Below the pieces are notes generated by a model. It worked only from the letters and a program-made list of their open reading frames with translations. It was not told the DNA's origin and did no database searches. This document shows positions 11,452 to 25,052 of a DNA stretch of 64,000 nt, in pieces (position 1 is the stretch's first letter; each line of letters starts with the position of its first letter). A program made the translations under genes and the position numbers. Source of the DNA: Casuarius casuarius. Taxonomy: Eukaryota > Chordata > Aves > Casuariiformes > Casuariidae. The DNA is taken from positions 891,905-955,904 of the forward strand of contig PTFA01000198.1 of assembly GCA_003342895.1 (NCBI GenBank), written 5' to 3'.

Positions 11452-14400
11452 TTCCTGCATTAATTCTGGAAAGTGCTGAAACATGACTTTCATAAACAAC
11501 AGATATGGTTTAAGGCTCTAATGCCAGTTCCACAAAGACCTGGCCTGCATAATTTATGCTCTGAAAAATGCCATTTCTTTGCAGGGTGGTGTCTAAATAA
11601 TGCTATGTTAGGGAGGAAGAAAAAGGTCTTAAGGAAAAGTCAGGAGAATTGGCAATAGAAATAGACCTACAAGAATTTTTTGGTATCTACAATATTCTTC
11701 TCTTTAAAATATAAGAACTCCCTTGCAGTAATCACCTGTAAAATGTGAATCCAGTTTCCTTTCTTAAAAAAAAAAAGCATTTGCAGCTCTTAACCTGGCA
11801 TGAATGACTTCACTAAACATCATATTTTCTCATGATTGTAGCGTTCTCTTCAGCACTCAGATTTGAGACTGTGATTATTTTTCCGTGGTGAAACACATCA
11901 AAATATCAATATTGAACTCGCCTGGGGAATGTGGAAAGTAAGCAGATTTTGAGGTTCCTTGCATACTTTAAAAATACCAATAATTTCTACGTCACCTATG
12001 CTTCTATAATTAAGCTGCATTTTTTTAGAAGAAATAAATATGGATTTAATTGGGAATATATAGATTTAAGCAAGGAGTGTAAAATGCAGTCCTGTTACCA
12101 TTTTAAAATGTGAACAGACAGAAAATGACAGATAATTGGATCAATTTTAATTTACTTATGTGAGCATTGAGATTCTTGATCGGAGTATAGATCTAGCAAA
12201 TAAAACATGCACATTTAATAAACATTATAATTGCAACTTTGCAAGCATCTGTTCTCTGGAGTGTCTAACCTGCAGATCATCAGGAAGTGACTATTTTAGA
12301 ATCCTTCCTTTGGAATTTATTTCACGTTTGGAAAATACGCAAGTCCCTTGTCCTCAGGCATCCTGAGCGTATCCTTTGACTCCATTTGTTACCTTGAAAT
12401 TTTGTCTGGCAGAAAAATAGCATATTTGACAGGAATCTAATGATCTCATTCCATCTTTTTGTTGCTCACATATGTACCTCAGATTCCTCCAGAGATGGCA
12501 AGGGTCACTGGAAAACTACTGGTACCTCCCTGTCACTCCATTGACTCTGCCTGAATGAGTCAAATGCATGCATAATGGACACTCAGGTCCACTCTAAAAT
12601 CTGGAGCAAATAATGCTTTTGTGATTTTCCAGAAGATCTCCCCAGGAAGACCTTAATCTATATGACAGGTAGTGATGTCTGACATCCAGGCTACCAAAGT
12701 GCTTTATAAAACAGAGGACCTGATGTGGCTGGCTGGTGGTGCTCTAGAGCATGTAGAATATTGGATGGATACCCAAGAACTCATAAAACTCATTTTGTGC
12801 ACAGCAGATAGCTCTTTGCCACAGTGTAACACAAAAACTCCCCAGTGGCAATGTGGGGATAGACATTGCCAAAATACATACATTTCACTATTCCTTGCAT
12901 TAAGGATTTTTTTAGTGCATCGTGAATACTAGTTCCAGGAAGGCTATTGGATTCTAGTGTACCTGAGGAGACAGAGAAACCCATGTGGCCCTTGCCGTTC
13001 AAGGGTGGAACATTACTGAGTTTCTAAATAGCCATACATGATTTTCAAAGCCAGCCACATTGAGGGCAAGAGGCAGAGATGTGGTTACAGTGATTTGAAT
13101 TCATGAATTAATAGTTGAGAGGAAAAAGCCATTAGATAGTCCAGGGAAACACAGTTCACATATTTCCTCATATGTTTGCAAAACACAGGGAATCTTAAAA
13201 AATAAATTTTGTTTGGGCCTGACCCAAAGCCCAGTTAAGACACCGGATTTCTCTTCTAAATGAAAGTGATTAGATCCCTTCATCAGAATCTAGATGAAAA
13301 ATGACTTTCTTGTATTTTTTGGAGCAGAAAGAAGGGAGGATAGTTAATGAAGGGTAGGAGGGAAAAACAAGGTTGTAATAGAACAAAAAAGATCTACCCT
13401 TTTAAACTTTCTTGGAACTAGCTACAATTGTATTCCATATTGATTTTTAATGGAAATGTACTTTATAACTTAAATAAAAATAACTGCATGCCATTGGAAT
13501 ACATTCTAGTAATATAAACTTTTAGATGAATCCTGGAATGTGTTACTGACCTAACTGAGCGTTAAAATACGGACTTTAAAATAGTGACTTTTTTTCCTGT
13601 GGAGGTACATTACCTTACCTGGAAAAAATGAGTGGAATTTGGGAGTAATGCAGAAAGTGATGTTGTGCTTGAGTATATTTGAGTCCCTTACTTTTTTCTC
13701 CTCTGCATACAAATCCTATTTCTTAGCCTCCTCTAAAAGATAAAGGCAAATTATCATTGGAGTTTGATCCAATCCAGGTTATCAGAGCTATTGGGTTTTG
13801 TGGGCTGTTCAATTTGCAGAATATTTCATCCTAATCCTAAATACCACAACTTCTGGTTAAATTATTTCCTCTAGTGCTTGTAGTCACATGCACAAAAACA
13901 AATGTTTTAAGTAAAAACAATGTTGTTTGTCATATCAGCTTTGTTTTTGTTCAGCTATGCTTCCTCCGGATGTCTGTTGTGTTAATCCATTGCATATACC
14001 CTTCACATTGGCCTCAGTGCTGCAGCCTAGCCTATCAGGACAGGCTCCTGGGCTCCAGATAGGATACCCCGGCTTTCCTAGAGGCCTGCATGAGCTCAAA
14101 GGAGTAACCTTGTGGCTCTGATTGCCGGGGTGGCGTGTAAGGACATCTCCTCACAGATACATTTTGAAGTGAAGACCAGCTCTTTCTTCTAACTCACATG
14201 CTAACCGGACCCAGAACACCTTCAGCTGGGTGTTGCCCATGACATGCTCAGGTTTGCCACCTGCTTAGCTCAGCAGTGCCCAGGGCCTTGGTTGCTTATG
14301 TGAAATACCTCAAGGCTTCTCTGTTTTGAATGGATAATGCATAAAATATGTGAGGTTGAAAACTGAAGCTGCAGGACAAGATTGTCTATGTCAGCATCAC

Positions 14401-15111
14401 AGGCCGTAGTTCTCCTTCACTGGTCCTTCTGTAAATTATTTCCTAAACTTGTGCATGCGTCACTGAGGCAAGATTGCAAAGAAAGTGGAAATATAGTGGT
14501 TACTATAGTGGTTATAGATGCCCTTCTTGTAAAAAATTAGTATCATCTTTTGACGTTTTTGAGAGGCCACTGTTGAGCTGCCTTTAGAGCATCAAGTATG
14601 AGCAGGATAGACATAGGCACTGCGTTGGGGGAAAAAAAGCATCTGGAGGGTGGGAAGAAATGTTAGAAAAGTTTTGTAGCAGAAACAAGTGTAGTAAGGC
14701 TAGATCACTCCTCTTCTCCCTATCAGGCTTCTGTGGTTTGTCCTGCTGCCTTTCTCACCACTGCCTTTGCCTCCTAGTTTTGAGAAGAGAGCTACAAACT
14801 CCCATGCTCCCTTCCATAGCACACAGGCTGCTTTCATCTCACAATCTGAGAAACACTCCTATCTCCTCTGAGACTTTCTTGAGCTTTTTATGTATTAGAC
14901 AGAGAAATACAAGCATTTAAAGGAATATTTTACTAAGTTCTGCTACCTCAGCGGTTTCTGCCACTTACCGTTGTTAGCATTATATCTTCTAGTAGCTTGA
15001 TCTTTAAGCATAAGTGTCTGCCTGCATGAACTAATAGAAGGAAAAATTTGTATTTACATGACCCTGCGTCTTTATTTTCAGAGGTATGTTTATGCACAAA
15101 AACACACTTGC
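11452..15111. other. unique sequence, no gene seen
   Basis: Mostly AT-rich single-copy DNA. Frames of 60-86 codons occur on both strands (for example 12672-12932 plus and 14660-14920 plus) but carry no recognisable domain and are not flanked by convincing splice signals. A short duplication, TATAGTGGTTA, occurs near 14491-14515. Confidence 0.5.
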
Positions 15112-15156
15112 AGACACACACACACGTATGTGCAAACACATACACACACGCACAGA
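15112..15156. repeat. CA microsatellite, interrupted
   Basis: A broken CA/AC tract (GACACACACACACG, then AACACATACACACACGCACA). Its translation on the minus strand gives the Val/Cys-rich strings seen in two short frames there, which are therefore artefacts. Confidence 0.85.
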
Positions 15157-18100
15157 GATAAAAGATTTACGCCTAACCCTGAAGGAGACAAATATCCACC
15201 TTGGAGTCCAGTAGAGTAATTAAGAACAGAAGGATAGGAGCACTTTCTAATGAAGTGTTTCCCTCCATTTTTTTCTGGCAAAAGTAGCTTCTCACTTGTA
15301 TAAGCAGCTTTTTCCCTTGCTCTAATATCTTCATTAAATGGCTACATTCATTATGCTGCTACCAAAATATCTCCAGCTGGATGTGAATTTCTTACTTCTC
15401 TGTTTTTTGCTTTATTCCTGCCCAGCTCTCTCTCAGTTCACTGATCCTTTCAGCTGCCTAAACAGTTTCACAGTATGCAGGGGGCTGCAAATGCAGATGT
15501 ATCAAAGAAATTCAGCAATTGTCCTCAGAACCTCTCGAACCACTCACCCTCATCATCATTGCTATTTCTGGAGGCAAATATTTTGACAGCAGTTTGTTTA
15601 TGGGTGATATCTCTACAGTATCAACAGAAAAATGAATAAGATTTAAAGAAACAGTTGTATGGAATACTAATGTATCTGCTCCATAAATAATTTCTCTTAC
15701 TCCTTAAAGTAAATATCCAGCTAAAACCCCAAGAGCCTCACAAGGACAGAATCATTCTTTGAACTCTTCCATAAATAAATATGCTAATAGAGGAATTGAG
15801 GCTTTATTGTTCAGAGGGTTTATTTCATGATACAAAAGGGGAAATGCTATGAAAGTACAGCAGGGATGATTTGTGTTCCCACTTGTGTGCGAGTGGTATC
15901 TTGATCCTAGCACGAGAGCCCGTGGTTCCTGTAGTGAGAGCCAGGTGGGATAAAACACCACTCTGAAAAAGAAATATACATGGATTAAAGGGATTTGCAC
16001 GCCTCACACCCTGGTTTCACATCTCTGCACTACATTTTTGATTTATAAGCATCACAATCAATTGATATAGAATTGACTCATTGCCTACTCATGTCTGATT
16101 AAGGTAAGGAATTGATTTGTAAATTCCAAAGTAACTTGAGTTAAACTAGGCCTAAGGCAGCCAAAACCAATGCTGTTTATGCTGTAGAATTTGTATGCGG
16201 CTATATTTTATAAATGCCTCAAGTTGATATTATTTGCATCTTTGTGATTACTAGATCTGACCAAAAAGTAAAAAAGAAAACCCTAAGCCCACCCCAAAAC
16301 ATGTTGGTGCATCTATTTATGTTGTAAAACAATAAATTTCGAACTTGAGCTATTTATAAATATATTATACACTCAGCATATTTGTATTGCAATAACTTGT
16401 ACTTAGGATGTGGTAGTGTTTTCCCTCTGCAATATTAATAGTGGTCCCCCCAAAAAATTCTAAGTAAGTTTAAATTTGCATTAGCTTTAATGGAATTGTG
16501 TCAGTTTAAATCAGGTAAAAAGCTGTATTGGGGATTTCAGCTGAATAGCAATTTGAGTGCTAAACTGCCTTGGACTCTGTCAGTTAAAAATAATCATGTC
16601 ATGATCCAAACTGTAATCTTGCTCATTTATCCAATATACATTGCTTTTACGGCTCTTAGTGAAGGTTCAGTGTAGCCAAGAGAGGATCCACGTTTATGTC
16701 AGTAAGTTTTTGATGACGCTACCAGAGACAAGGATAATGTCGAAAGCCTACCATGGGATATATCTGGGATTGTTGTATTCTTTTTTCGCGTGCCTGTACC
16801 TGGTGCTTGAGTTAACAAAGGAAACTTGCACAGCAGTATATAAACATAACTGAATCAGAGCATACTACAAAATACCACATGGTAAGACAAAATACAAGTG
16901 AATAATTCCAGACCTTTTACAAAACAAGTAAGTCTACTTAGTGTTGGTAGTTTAGGTTTTCAAAGTAAGCAGTCTGCATAATATTAAGTGCAGTCATCAG
17001 AAATGTATTAACATAGAATCATCGCAGCAAACAACACATACACAAACAAAAAAATCTAACTCTACAACATTTAATTCAATGTGATCTATTTAGCTTCATG
17101 ATTGCAGTTAGCTTTAGGTACCCACATAGTTCTTGAAATGTAGCCCCAAGTTTTGAAGCTCAAAAGAAGAGGAACAAAACACAGGCAGAAGAGTTCCGAT
17201 ATGAAACATATCTTCATGTTTGCCTGAGCATGTGTCTGCACTTCCTAAAGAAAGCATAATTTTTTTTTATAGTATTTATTTGTAAGATGCAAAGCTAGGG
17301 TGACAATATGCAGGCTTAAGCTATGGCCTCATTAACTTTGACTGGTACTGGCCCAAGTCTCAACAAAGCCAAGAAAAATGACCAAAATATACATAAAAAA
17401 GAAGAGATTGTTCAGTAGATCAAGCATAGGTAATGGTATGGTCATTCAGTGCAAGTTTTCTCATTTTGTATTTTGAATTGTCTGATACTGGCCAAAGATG
17501 ACTGAACTAGAAACCATCAAGGCATTTTGAATGGCCAGCTTGCATATACAGCATATGATGGCATATTTCTAGCTAGAGGCTTAAGATGTGATAAAGATGA
17601 TCTTTTGGGCTGATGTTTAGAGAGTCTTTTTTCATCTACTTTGGGTCAATACTCTTGTCCTGTGCTGCTCTGACCCTCTCTTACGTTATATATTGATAAT
17701 CAGTGAAAACATTCAGATATCAAATGATAGTCATGTCTGTTGTGTTATAGTAAAGGAGTTCCATGCAAAACTGAAAGGGGTTATTAGTAAAACTGTCATC
17801 AAAGTGTATTGTATGCAGGAGAAAAAAACAATATAACTAGTGAAGTTTGACCTTCTAGTGCACTTCTATAGGCAAACCTAAAATTCAGTGTTCCTTAAAG
17901 ATAAAAATGTCTAGGAAATCCTACAGGAAAACTATGTTAAATTCAGAAAACTGTCAGGGAAATAAGAAACGATAAAAATTAGAGATTAAGTTTACGTTAT
18001 ACCTAAGAGGTTCATACATAAATGGAGATTAGAAGAAATAATGATTGTTTAGAGTCATTCAAAGTACAGCCTTGTTATGTTTGTTATTTATAACATTGTA

Positions 18101-21100
18101 ATTATTTTGTTATATCTTGCAAAATTGGAAATTTTTTTGGAATTATTAATAATAATGGGATTATTATTTCCTGCTAAGCAATCAAAAGCTGGGGATGAGA
18201 TTGGACTCTTGTGAACTTTTCACTAAAATGAATAAAATAGAGAAGATAGAATTACATGTCATAATAAAAGGGAGCAGTAAAAGAGCTAATTTAATGATTT
18301 GCTCAATATCAAACAGGCTGATATCAAGCATTTTTAGTGCTGAACAAAATCAAGGCTAAATTCTGACCGCTGACACTTTTAGCAAAATCTCTGTGCTGTG
18401 AAGAGAAGTTAGCATTTAGTTGGGCCTTCAGAATTTAGCTCAAGGTTCCTAGAAGATGTGCTTCCTTGCTCATAGAAAGAGCAGTTATTAAACCCTCCTT
18501 GTTGGATCCATTATTGTCTAGCCTTATTTACCTTCATAGAGCTTTTGATTGCGTAGCCTGGCATGTGGCTCAGTCTTTTGCACCAATATGGACTAAACTA
18601 AAAGACATTAGCGTATCAAGGAGTTCAGAAATATGGCTGTTCTACAGAAAGTAGATTCTCAGGTTGGGTTGATATTGGCAATGGAAAATTTTGAGTTAGT
18701 AATGCCAGTCATGCTGTTTTGGCAGTGTTGTTGACTAGCTTGAGATCAAGGGAAGAAATCAGACAACTGCTGAATTAGGTCTTTATAAGAAATACTGTTC
18801 CCACAAACAAATAAAGAAAAGACAACAAACTACTAATTATCTGAAGAAAGTTAATGGCTTAATCAGCCTGGTTTTATTTGAGAAGGTGTGAAAGTGTCAA
18901 TAAAAACAAAAAAATAGCATTTCAGCTGAATTAGAAATACTGGAAGTGAGTAATTTCAATTATCTAATGAGCGAGATCACTTTACATTGAGAAGTCAGGG
19001 GAAATATTTATACCCAGGTGAGGGGAAGAATGCTGTACACAAATACATACGCATCAGGCAAAGCTGTAAGCTAAAATCATAAAATAATTACGGCTGAATA
19101 GAAAGATGAGTCTTTCATTTTTTAGAGGCACTGAAAAAGACAACAAAAGGTATTTGAATATCTCAGAAGTAATATTCATAAAGAAACTTAAGCTAAATAA
19201 TGCAAAGAGTGATTCACAAATACTGGCAGGATTAATATCAAGATACTGTCTTTGGTGTTATAGATTGTATGACTTATTGTAAGCAAGTAGATGGGTGACT
19301 GATGCATGTTTATGAGTGTTTTGAAGCCCTAAAGCTTCATAAACATAGCTGTGAATCACCCTTTGGCTCAAATCTGTCTCGAAAGCACAGTGTGTGTTAT
19401 TTGCTGCTCTGCTTGCACTTATTTCCCACCCTGTTCCCACCCAATGAAGAAACAAGGCCATGGTATTTAGCTTATCATCACAAAGAACGAATATTCAAAG
19501 TGAAAAAATTAGAAACTGGAAATTGTTGCCGTAAGATATAGGGGAATAGCCTCACAAACAGTTATCTAACCCAAGACATTTGATTGATTCATCAAAAATG
19601 ACAAAGTTGAAAACAAAAATATTTTTTGCCTTAGCCATACTGCTCAAAAGGGCAGCTGTCATTTTGCAGCAACCACCTTTATTCATAAACCCAGCTAGCC
19701 AACTGAGGAGAAGGCCATCAGTAGAGATCTCTGTATTGGAAAAAGAGGATCTGAAGAATCCTGGGGGAAAGGATGGTAGCCAGGAGTTGACTGTGGCAGA
19801 AGACAGCCACAATCTGGTCGTTGTCTTTTACAGCTGCTCCTGTGTGCTAGGTGAGGAGCTGGTTTTAACCATCACTTAGTTGTACCCACGGTGCAGTTAA
19901 GTCGTGCAGGCACAGAACTTCCTGCAAGAGTCTCATCAGTTGGGCTGCATAAGGGGGCAGGAATTTGCCTTCGCTTTGAGGCTCTTGGCTGTCAGGGCAA
20001 AAAGCTACACGTTCTGCCCAGCAGGGAAGCTGAGAAACAGTGCTCTAACCTAGAGATGAGAGATGATCATAAATAAACAGTGAACAGTAAATAAGCAGAA
20101 GAAAATACCCTTTTAATCTAAAGATTTCAAACAAATTACAAAAGCAGCTTGATGCAATAATTCCTCATTTTTCAGTGGAATTATACACAATGAAATTACA
20201 TAAAAGGACTGTGCCACAGCTTTAACATTTTCCATTCTTATTACTGTATGCTTATACTTTATACCATGTAATTGATAGGTTCTATCATGTTTCAGATATG
20301 TCCATGTGGGAATGCAGCTTGATACACAGCATAAACCTCTAGGATTTCAGTGCTGTGACCTCTGCCTATGAAATCTTGTTAAATTTAAAACAAATGAAAA
20401 GTTATATTCTTCTCTAAGATATTATTGGTTCTGCTTTGCAGAAGAAATACACTTTGTATCATGTAACTAGGGTTCATTTATCTGTATGCTGTGGCAGATC
20501 TACAACAGCTAAAGTTCTTCCACAGATTTTAAGGCTTTTAAAAGCATTTGCTGTAGTGAACATGATAATGCCAAGCATGGATGGGATACATTTTTGGACT
20601 GTCACAACAGTGATAAACTGAAGCTAATCAGGTGGATTGAATCCATCTGAGAGTTGCCTAGGTGAGAAGAGCTTTGATGCCAACAACAAAAAAACGAACA
20701 ATGCCACGTGATTTGTGATGCATCTGTTGATGCTGATACAGTCAGAAAATGTGCCCCTGCACAAACTACTGCTGACATTACTAGGCTTACAGGAACTTTA
20801 TTTGCCTTAAACACTCCAGTTCATTCTGAAAAAAATGATATAACTGCCACCATTTTGACTTAATGATGATACCACCTCTTCCCAGGGGAGTTAAGCCTGA
20901 AAATCTATTTCTGATGGTTTTAAAGGATTGCTAATATCACAATGACATCGGAAGACAGTGCCAAAAACCCCATTGCAGATACTTCAGATGTTTCCAAACT
21001 ACTCTCATTTATAGATTCCCAGATATGGAATAGAAGCCAAGTTTCTCACTATTGTATCTCAGGAGACCATTGCAAAGTATCACTTTTTTATTGCTAATGA

Positions 21101-22644
21101 ATATGCGGGGGAAGAAGGTGTACAGACATTATCAGGAATCATAAATTTCAGTTTTAGAAATATGCTGTGTCTGTGAATCACTGGCTTGAATTGCTACCTA
21201 CAATGACCACACAGTGGTATTTCCAAAAAAAGCTATCAGTATGAGAGGTTTAATTTTTAGCTGTGAATGTTACTTAGCTGGAGCTGTCCAGGCAGCCTAC
21301 AAAGGCAGCTGTTACTGCTACATGCCAGAGACTCTGTCACTGAGCCTGTTATTATGAGTAGAAGTGGACTTGAGACATAAGTAGACAAGTGCCTACTTTC
21401 TCCCTCATGTTTCTTGCTTTCACGTACTATTTCTTCATTTAGAATTTTGTTTTCTTTTACAGCAAGCTTTCAAAGCCATGCAAATTACACTGTGGTTTGT
21501 TAGGAAAAAGGGGGAAGGAATGGAGCAGTCAGAGATTTTCAAGATACTTTTAAAGTAGACTACATCTTTCTTACTTTTCCTGTATATAGCAGTTAACTGA
21601 ACTTTATTTCCTATGGTCAGCTCCTGGAAAAGAATGCAGTATTCTGGAGTATTAGCGCTTGTTCAGTTTGTTCTATAACATCCCTACCCAGAGCTTATTT
21701 TGATGCAAGCTCAGCTGGTATTTCTTTCTCTGTCAAACTTAACCTAACAAGGACTTCCCTCAATTTTCATGGGAGTTCTGAAATGACCATGTTCACGCAT
21801 AAAAATTAAACCCTTTTTCTGATGGCCTTTTTGGTACCCTGGGATGCCCAAATGATACCTGATTGATGATTCCTGAGCATTTTTAAATCCTGACTGTTCT
21901 GCAAAGTTTGTTCATGGGGCACACCACAAACATGCACTGTGCTTTAGCAGATTCCTTCTAAGCTGACAGTCGTTTGCACAGTGTCATAATAACTAACTGG
22001 CAAATAATTCACTGTGAATTCACTCAGTCAAAAGTAGATATAAAGTTAGGATTTTCTATTGTTAATTAAGCACACTCAGATGACAAATGGCCCGTGTACA
22101 GCACGGGTGATAACGACTGGCACATAGCAATTACACACTGTGGCAATTAAATCTAATGCAGCCGAACCGTGAGGATTACTGAGGTCACAACAGTAAGCTG
22201 TAAATGACTGATCAGGAATCAGATCAATCAAAAGTATTTTTTCATCTACAAAATAAAACTTGCTAATGTGACTCCAGTGCTATGTTAGCAGCTTTGTTAA
22301 TAACGCTGATGTTATTAATATATACAGGCCTCCCTTAGGCCAAAAAGATAGTTGCCTATTTAGCTGAAATTCTATGAATTCAATTAAATGCTACAGCCTT
22401 GGGCTACTTTTCTGAATACAATTCATTCGGAGCTTTTCTTCCAGCCTTGGAATTTTCCCTTAATAGTGTTGAACATCCTCAGGGTGCCCGTACGCGAGGA
22501 AAGGAGGTTCAGGTTCCGCAACAAGCCATTGTTTCAGGTTCACCACCAGATGTGTTTGTTTAAGATAAGACAAAATACATCCAAATCTGACAAAGCAGAA
22601 ATGGGGCAGTAATTACCAGCATCGTGAAGGAAAAGTACCATACC
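15157..22644. other. unique AT-rich sequence, no gene seen
   Basis: About 7.5 kb without a recognisable coding exon, RNA gene or young repeat. The largest frame (19580-19879 plus, 99 codons) has no known domain. The 22020-22260 part is unique, with mixed composition and TAATTAAGC, GGCAATTAAA and TGACTGATCA-type text, and is a weak candidate for a conserved non-coding element. Confidence 0.45.
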
Positions 22645-22705
22645 CTGAGCTAGATCCTCAGCTAGTGAAACCTGAGTAAGCAGCAGGATGTAGTTGACTT
22701 ACATA
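22645..22705. repeat. ancient palindromic-family repeat fragment
   Basis: GAGCTAGATCCTCAGCTAGTG resembles the GGGCCAGATCCTCAGCTGGTG terminus of an old near-palindromic repeat found through reptile and bird genomes. The copy at 23985-24065 carries the same terminus and is better preserved. Only one arm is convincing here. Confidence 0.4.
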
Positions 22706-23984
22706 TGTCTTCACCACCTTATCTCGTCCTCCACTCTGAAGAGTATTTCTGTTTTTCTTCTGTTTCTATACCTAAAAAAACAATGAAAGCAGAAAGAACA
22801 GCAATAACAATGATCAGTACTTTTTCTGCATCTAGTGCAGAAAATACTGACAGATGAATGTTGATCAGTAATTTATGTCAATAAATCTTTCATCTGTAGT
22901 TATTATTTCAAGCATTATTTGTATTTTTAATTTTTTCTTTCAGTTATTCATAGACATATCTTTGTAAGATAAAAATACAGAAAAGTGAAAGATTTCCAAA
23001 ACTTTAAAGATCATTTTGCCTTTTATTTAAGTGAATGATGAGTTTCAGTGAGAAATTCTGGAGCTCCTGCGGTCACTGAAGAGAAGCAGGAGAAACAGGA
23101 TACTTTAGCACCTTGAATTCCTCCCATCCAAAAACATTACAAGCCACCGACTGGTGGATAAGATCTGAGTTTTCCATACACTTTATGTAACTGAGTTTGT
23201 TTCTGCTTAAAAGCTTTAAACCAGAACAAAGTTAATGCTTATCAATGAAGGCCACAAGGCATAGCATGGAAAATAATAAAGATATTTCTAATATGCTAAA
23301 ATGTCTTTTGTTTTTTAAAGAGAGGACAGTGGCTATCAAAGCCGGAACTGATTCCCTAGCTTTAGAAAATCAGTTAAAAGTTCACATATTTGTTTTCACT
23401 AAGAACTTAGGACTTAGCTTTCACTTAGTACTTAGCATTCCGGGTGGTTTGGTGGAAGGAAAGTGATGTAGTCTCCTAATACCCTAGCATTAAGGTGCTC
23501 CTGTGGCTGCAGGCAAACATTGTCACCGTCACAAAGTACTTGGTAAATTGTAAGTTCTGATGATAAAATGTGCTTTTGTAGAGTTGCACAAACATCAGCA
23601 ATTGGTTAGATGACAGAGCCAGTAAGCCAAACTTAAATACAGCAAAGAGGGCTGATGGATGGAGAGATAACATCCAGTGTTTGATCACAGAATCAAAGTT
23701 CAAATAGACTCATTCACACATGGAAAGAAAAGCTAATATTGTCTGTGTGACACAACACCTCTTAGGAAGATATATGGTCTCCTTAACCAGAAAGATACTG
23801 TCATTGTATATTGAGTAGTAATTTTTTGTGCAACTTAATTGATCATTGTTCAATGTCAAAAATTTATAACAATTATAAGATTCAAGATAATAGCACAGTT
23901 GCTGTGTTTTTATAGCCAGGACATAAATTCTCCAGCTTGAAAAAATTATGTCTTTTTATACTTTCTCAGAGATTTTGTCATCAT
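22706..23984. other. unique sequence, no gene seen
   Basis: AT-rich unique DNA with short frames only (for example 23245-23466 plus and 23476-23703 minus), none recognisable. Short AATCA-type matches to CR1 ends near 23690 are too weak to call. Confidence 0.5.
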
Positions 23985-24065
23985 GGGCCAGATCCTCACC
24001 TGATGTAACATATCTTCACTGAAGTAAGCAGAGTAATGAAGATTTATGCTGGGTAAAGATGTGGT
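23985..24065. repeat. ancient palindromic (MITE-like) repeat
   Basis: The left arm starts GGGCCAGATCCTCACCTGATG, and the right arm, read on the minus strand, gives CCACATCTTTACCCAGCATA, so the two arms pair imperfectly around a centre near 24024. The pattern matches an old sauropsid repeat whose arms read GGCCAGATCCTCAGCTGGTG with a TGAAGTCAATGG-like centre (here CTGAAGTAAGCA). Such self-complementary elements are usually treated as non-autonomous DNA transposon remnants. I cannot supply the database family name. Confidence 0.6.
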
Positions 24066-24483
24066 TCACTGTTTCAACTTGTGTTCGATTGTTGAATTTA
24101 TAAGGACATAACTGAGATACTCTTAAAAAAAAGATATGTTTTCACTTCCTCATTTATAATGAAGGTATTGGGTGTGAAAAAAAAGACCATGAAATAATTA
24201 GACAGCTTGTGTGACTAATAGGAATACTGTCCCTAAAGGGAAAAAGAACATCTTACCAATACAAGTGCACTCAATTAGAGTTTTAAATTAGAGTGTAATT
24301 ATGTTTTTTAAGGCAGAAAAAGGAAGAAAGCTTTTAATCTTCTAGGTGGCCTCATTTTAGCAAAAAAAACAAATTTAGGAAGTGTTTTGGCTAAGATGAT
24401 GCTCTCCATCGTTCATAAATTTGAACCAAATCCAGCCCCTGGAGGGCTGGAAACAGTTGTATTACCTTGCTTATACCTCACTT

Positions 24484-24503
24484 AAAAAAAAAAAAAAAAA
24501 AAA
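24484..24503. repeat. A20 homopolymer next to C8/A8 runs
   Basis: A run of 20 A is followed by GGACA, eight C and eight A. It is a simple low-complexity patch with no element body recognised upstream. Confidence 0.9.
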
Positions 24504-24866
24504 GGACACCCCCCCCAAAAAAAACACGGCACAAGTGTCCATATATTCACATACATGCTTTATATCTTAGCATTTGGAACATGAAAGGATCATTTGCTTC
24601 AATTATTGATATCAAGTAAAATGAAATATTATAGTTATAGCTTAGTTGCCTCACAGGAATGACAAAAAAAAAACCAGAAAAAATGGGCAAGCCCAAACGT
24701 GCAGATCAGAATGGCTGGTTCACCTGCATCATGCATTTTGCATATCTTGCATCTTGACTCCTGCACCAGCAGTGGAGCTTTGACTAGTTCAGTACCTCAG
24801 AGCTCCCGTAGTAACATAATGCAGCTCGTGGCTGCATACGGTGCTGTCTGAAACTTTATTTATTAC

Positions 24867-25052
24867 CGTCTGCTGCGATCTTGTCAGTTCCCCCAAGCTA
24901 GGCTGGGTTAGTGCTTGGATGTGAGACCTCCCCGGTGCTCCTCGATGCGATGGGCACTGGTGCTAGTAATTCAGCAGGTGGCACTGAATGCAGTGATGAG
25001 GCAGTGTACAGCGTGAGATTAGAACCGGGAGAATGATGGATGCGTTGTGTTT
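24867..25052 (+). mobile_element. ancient 5S-rRNA-derived SINE (AmnSINE/SINE3-like)
   Basis: Positions 24876-24931 align with the 3' half of 5S rRNA, which includes its internal RNA polymerase III promoter. CGATCTTGTC matches CGATCTCGTC, AAGCTAGG matches AAGCTAAG, and GGTTAGTGCTTGGATGTGAG matches GGTTAGTACTTGGATGGGAG. After this head, the body continues with CGGTGCT, then GTAATTCAGCAGGTGGCACT near 24966-24985. It ends near CGTGAGATTAGAACCGGGAG, which resembles the GATGAGACGTAAAACCGAGG of the conserved SINE body. An internal stretch seems deleted between these. The 5S-headed structure points to the deuterostome/amniote SINE superfamily. The copy is old, diverged and not mobile. The exact family is uncertain. 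Confidence 0.72.
24971..24985 (+). promoter_or_regulatory. CTCF-like core inside the SINE
   Basis: TCAGCAGGTGGCACT fits 13 of 14 positions of the vertebrate CTCF core CCASYAGRKGGCRS, the first base being T rather than C. The same segment appears to be part of the SINE consensus, so the motif was probably supplied by the element. Binding is not shown by sequence alone. Confidence 0.4.
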
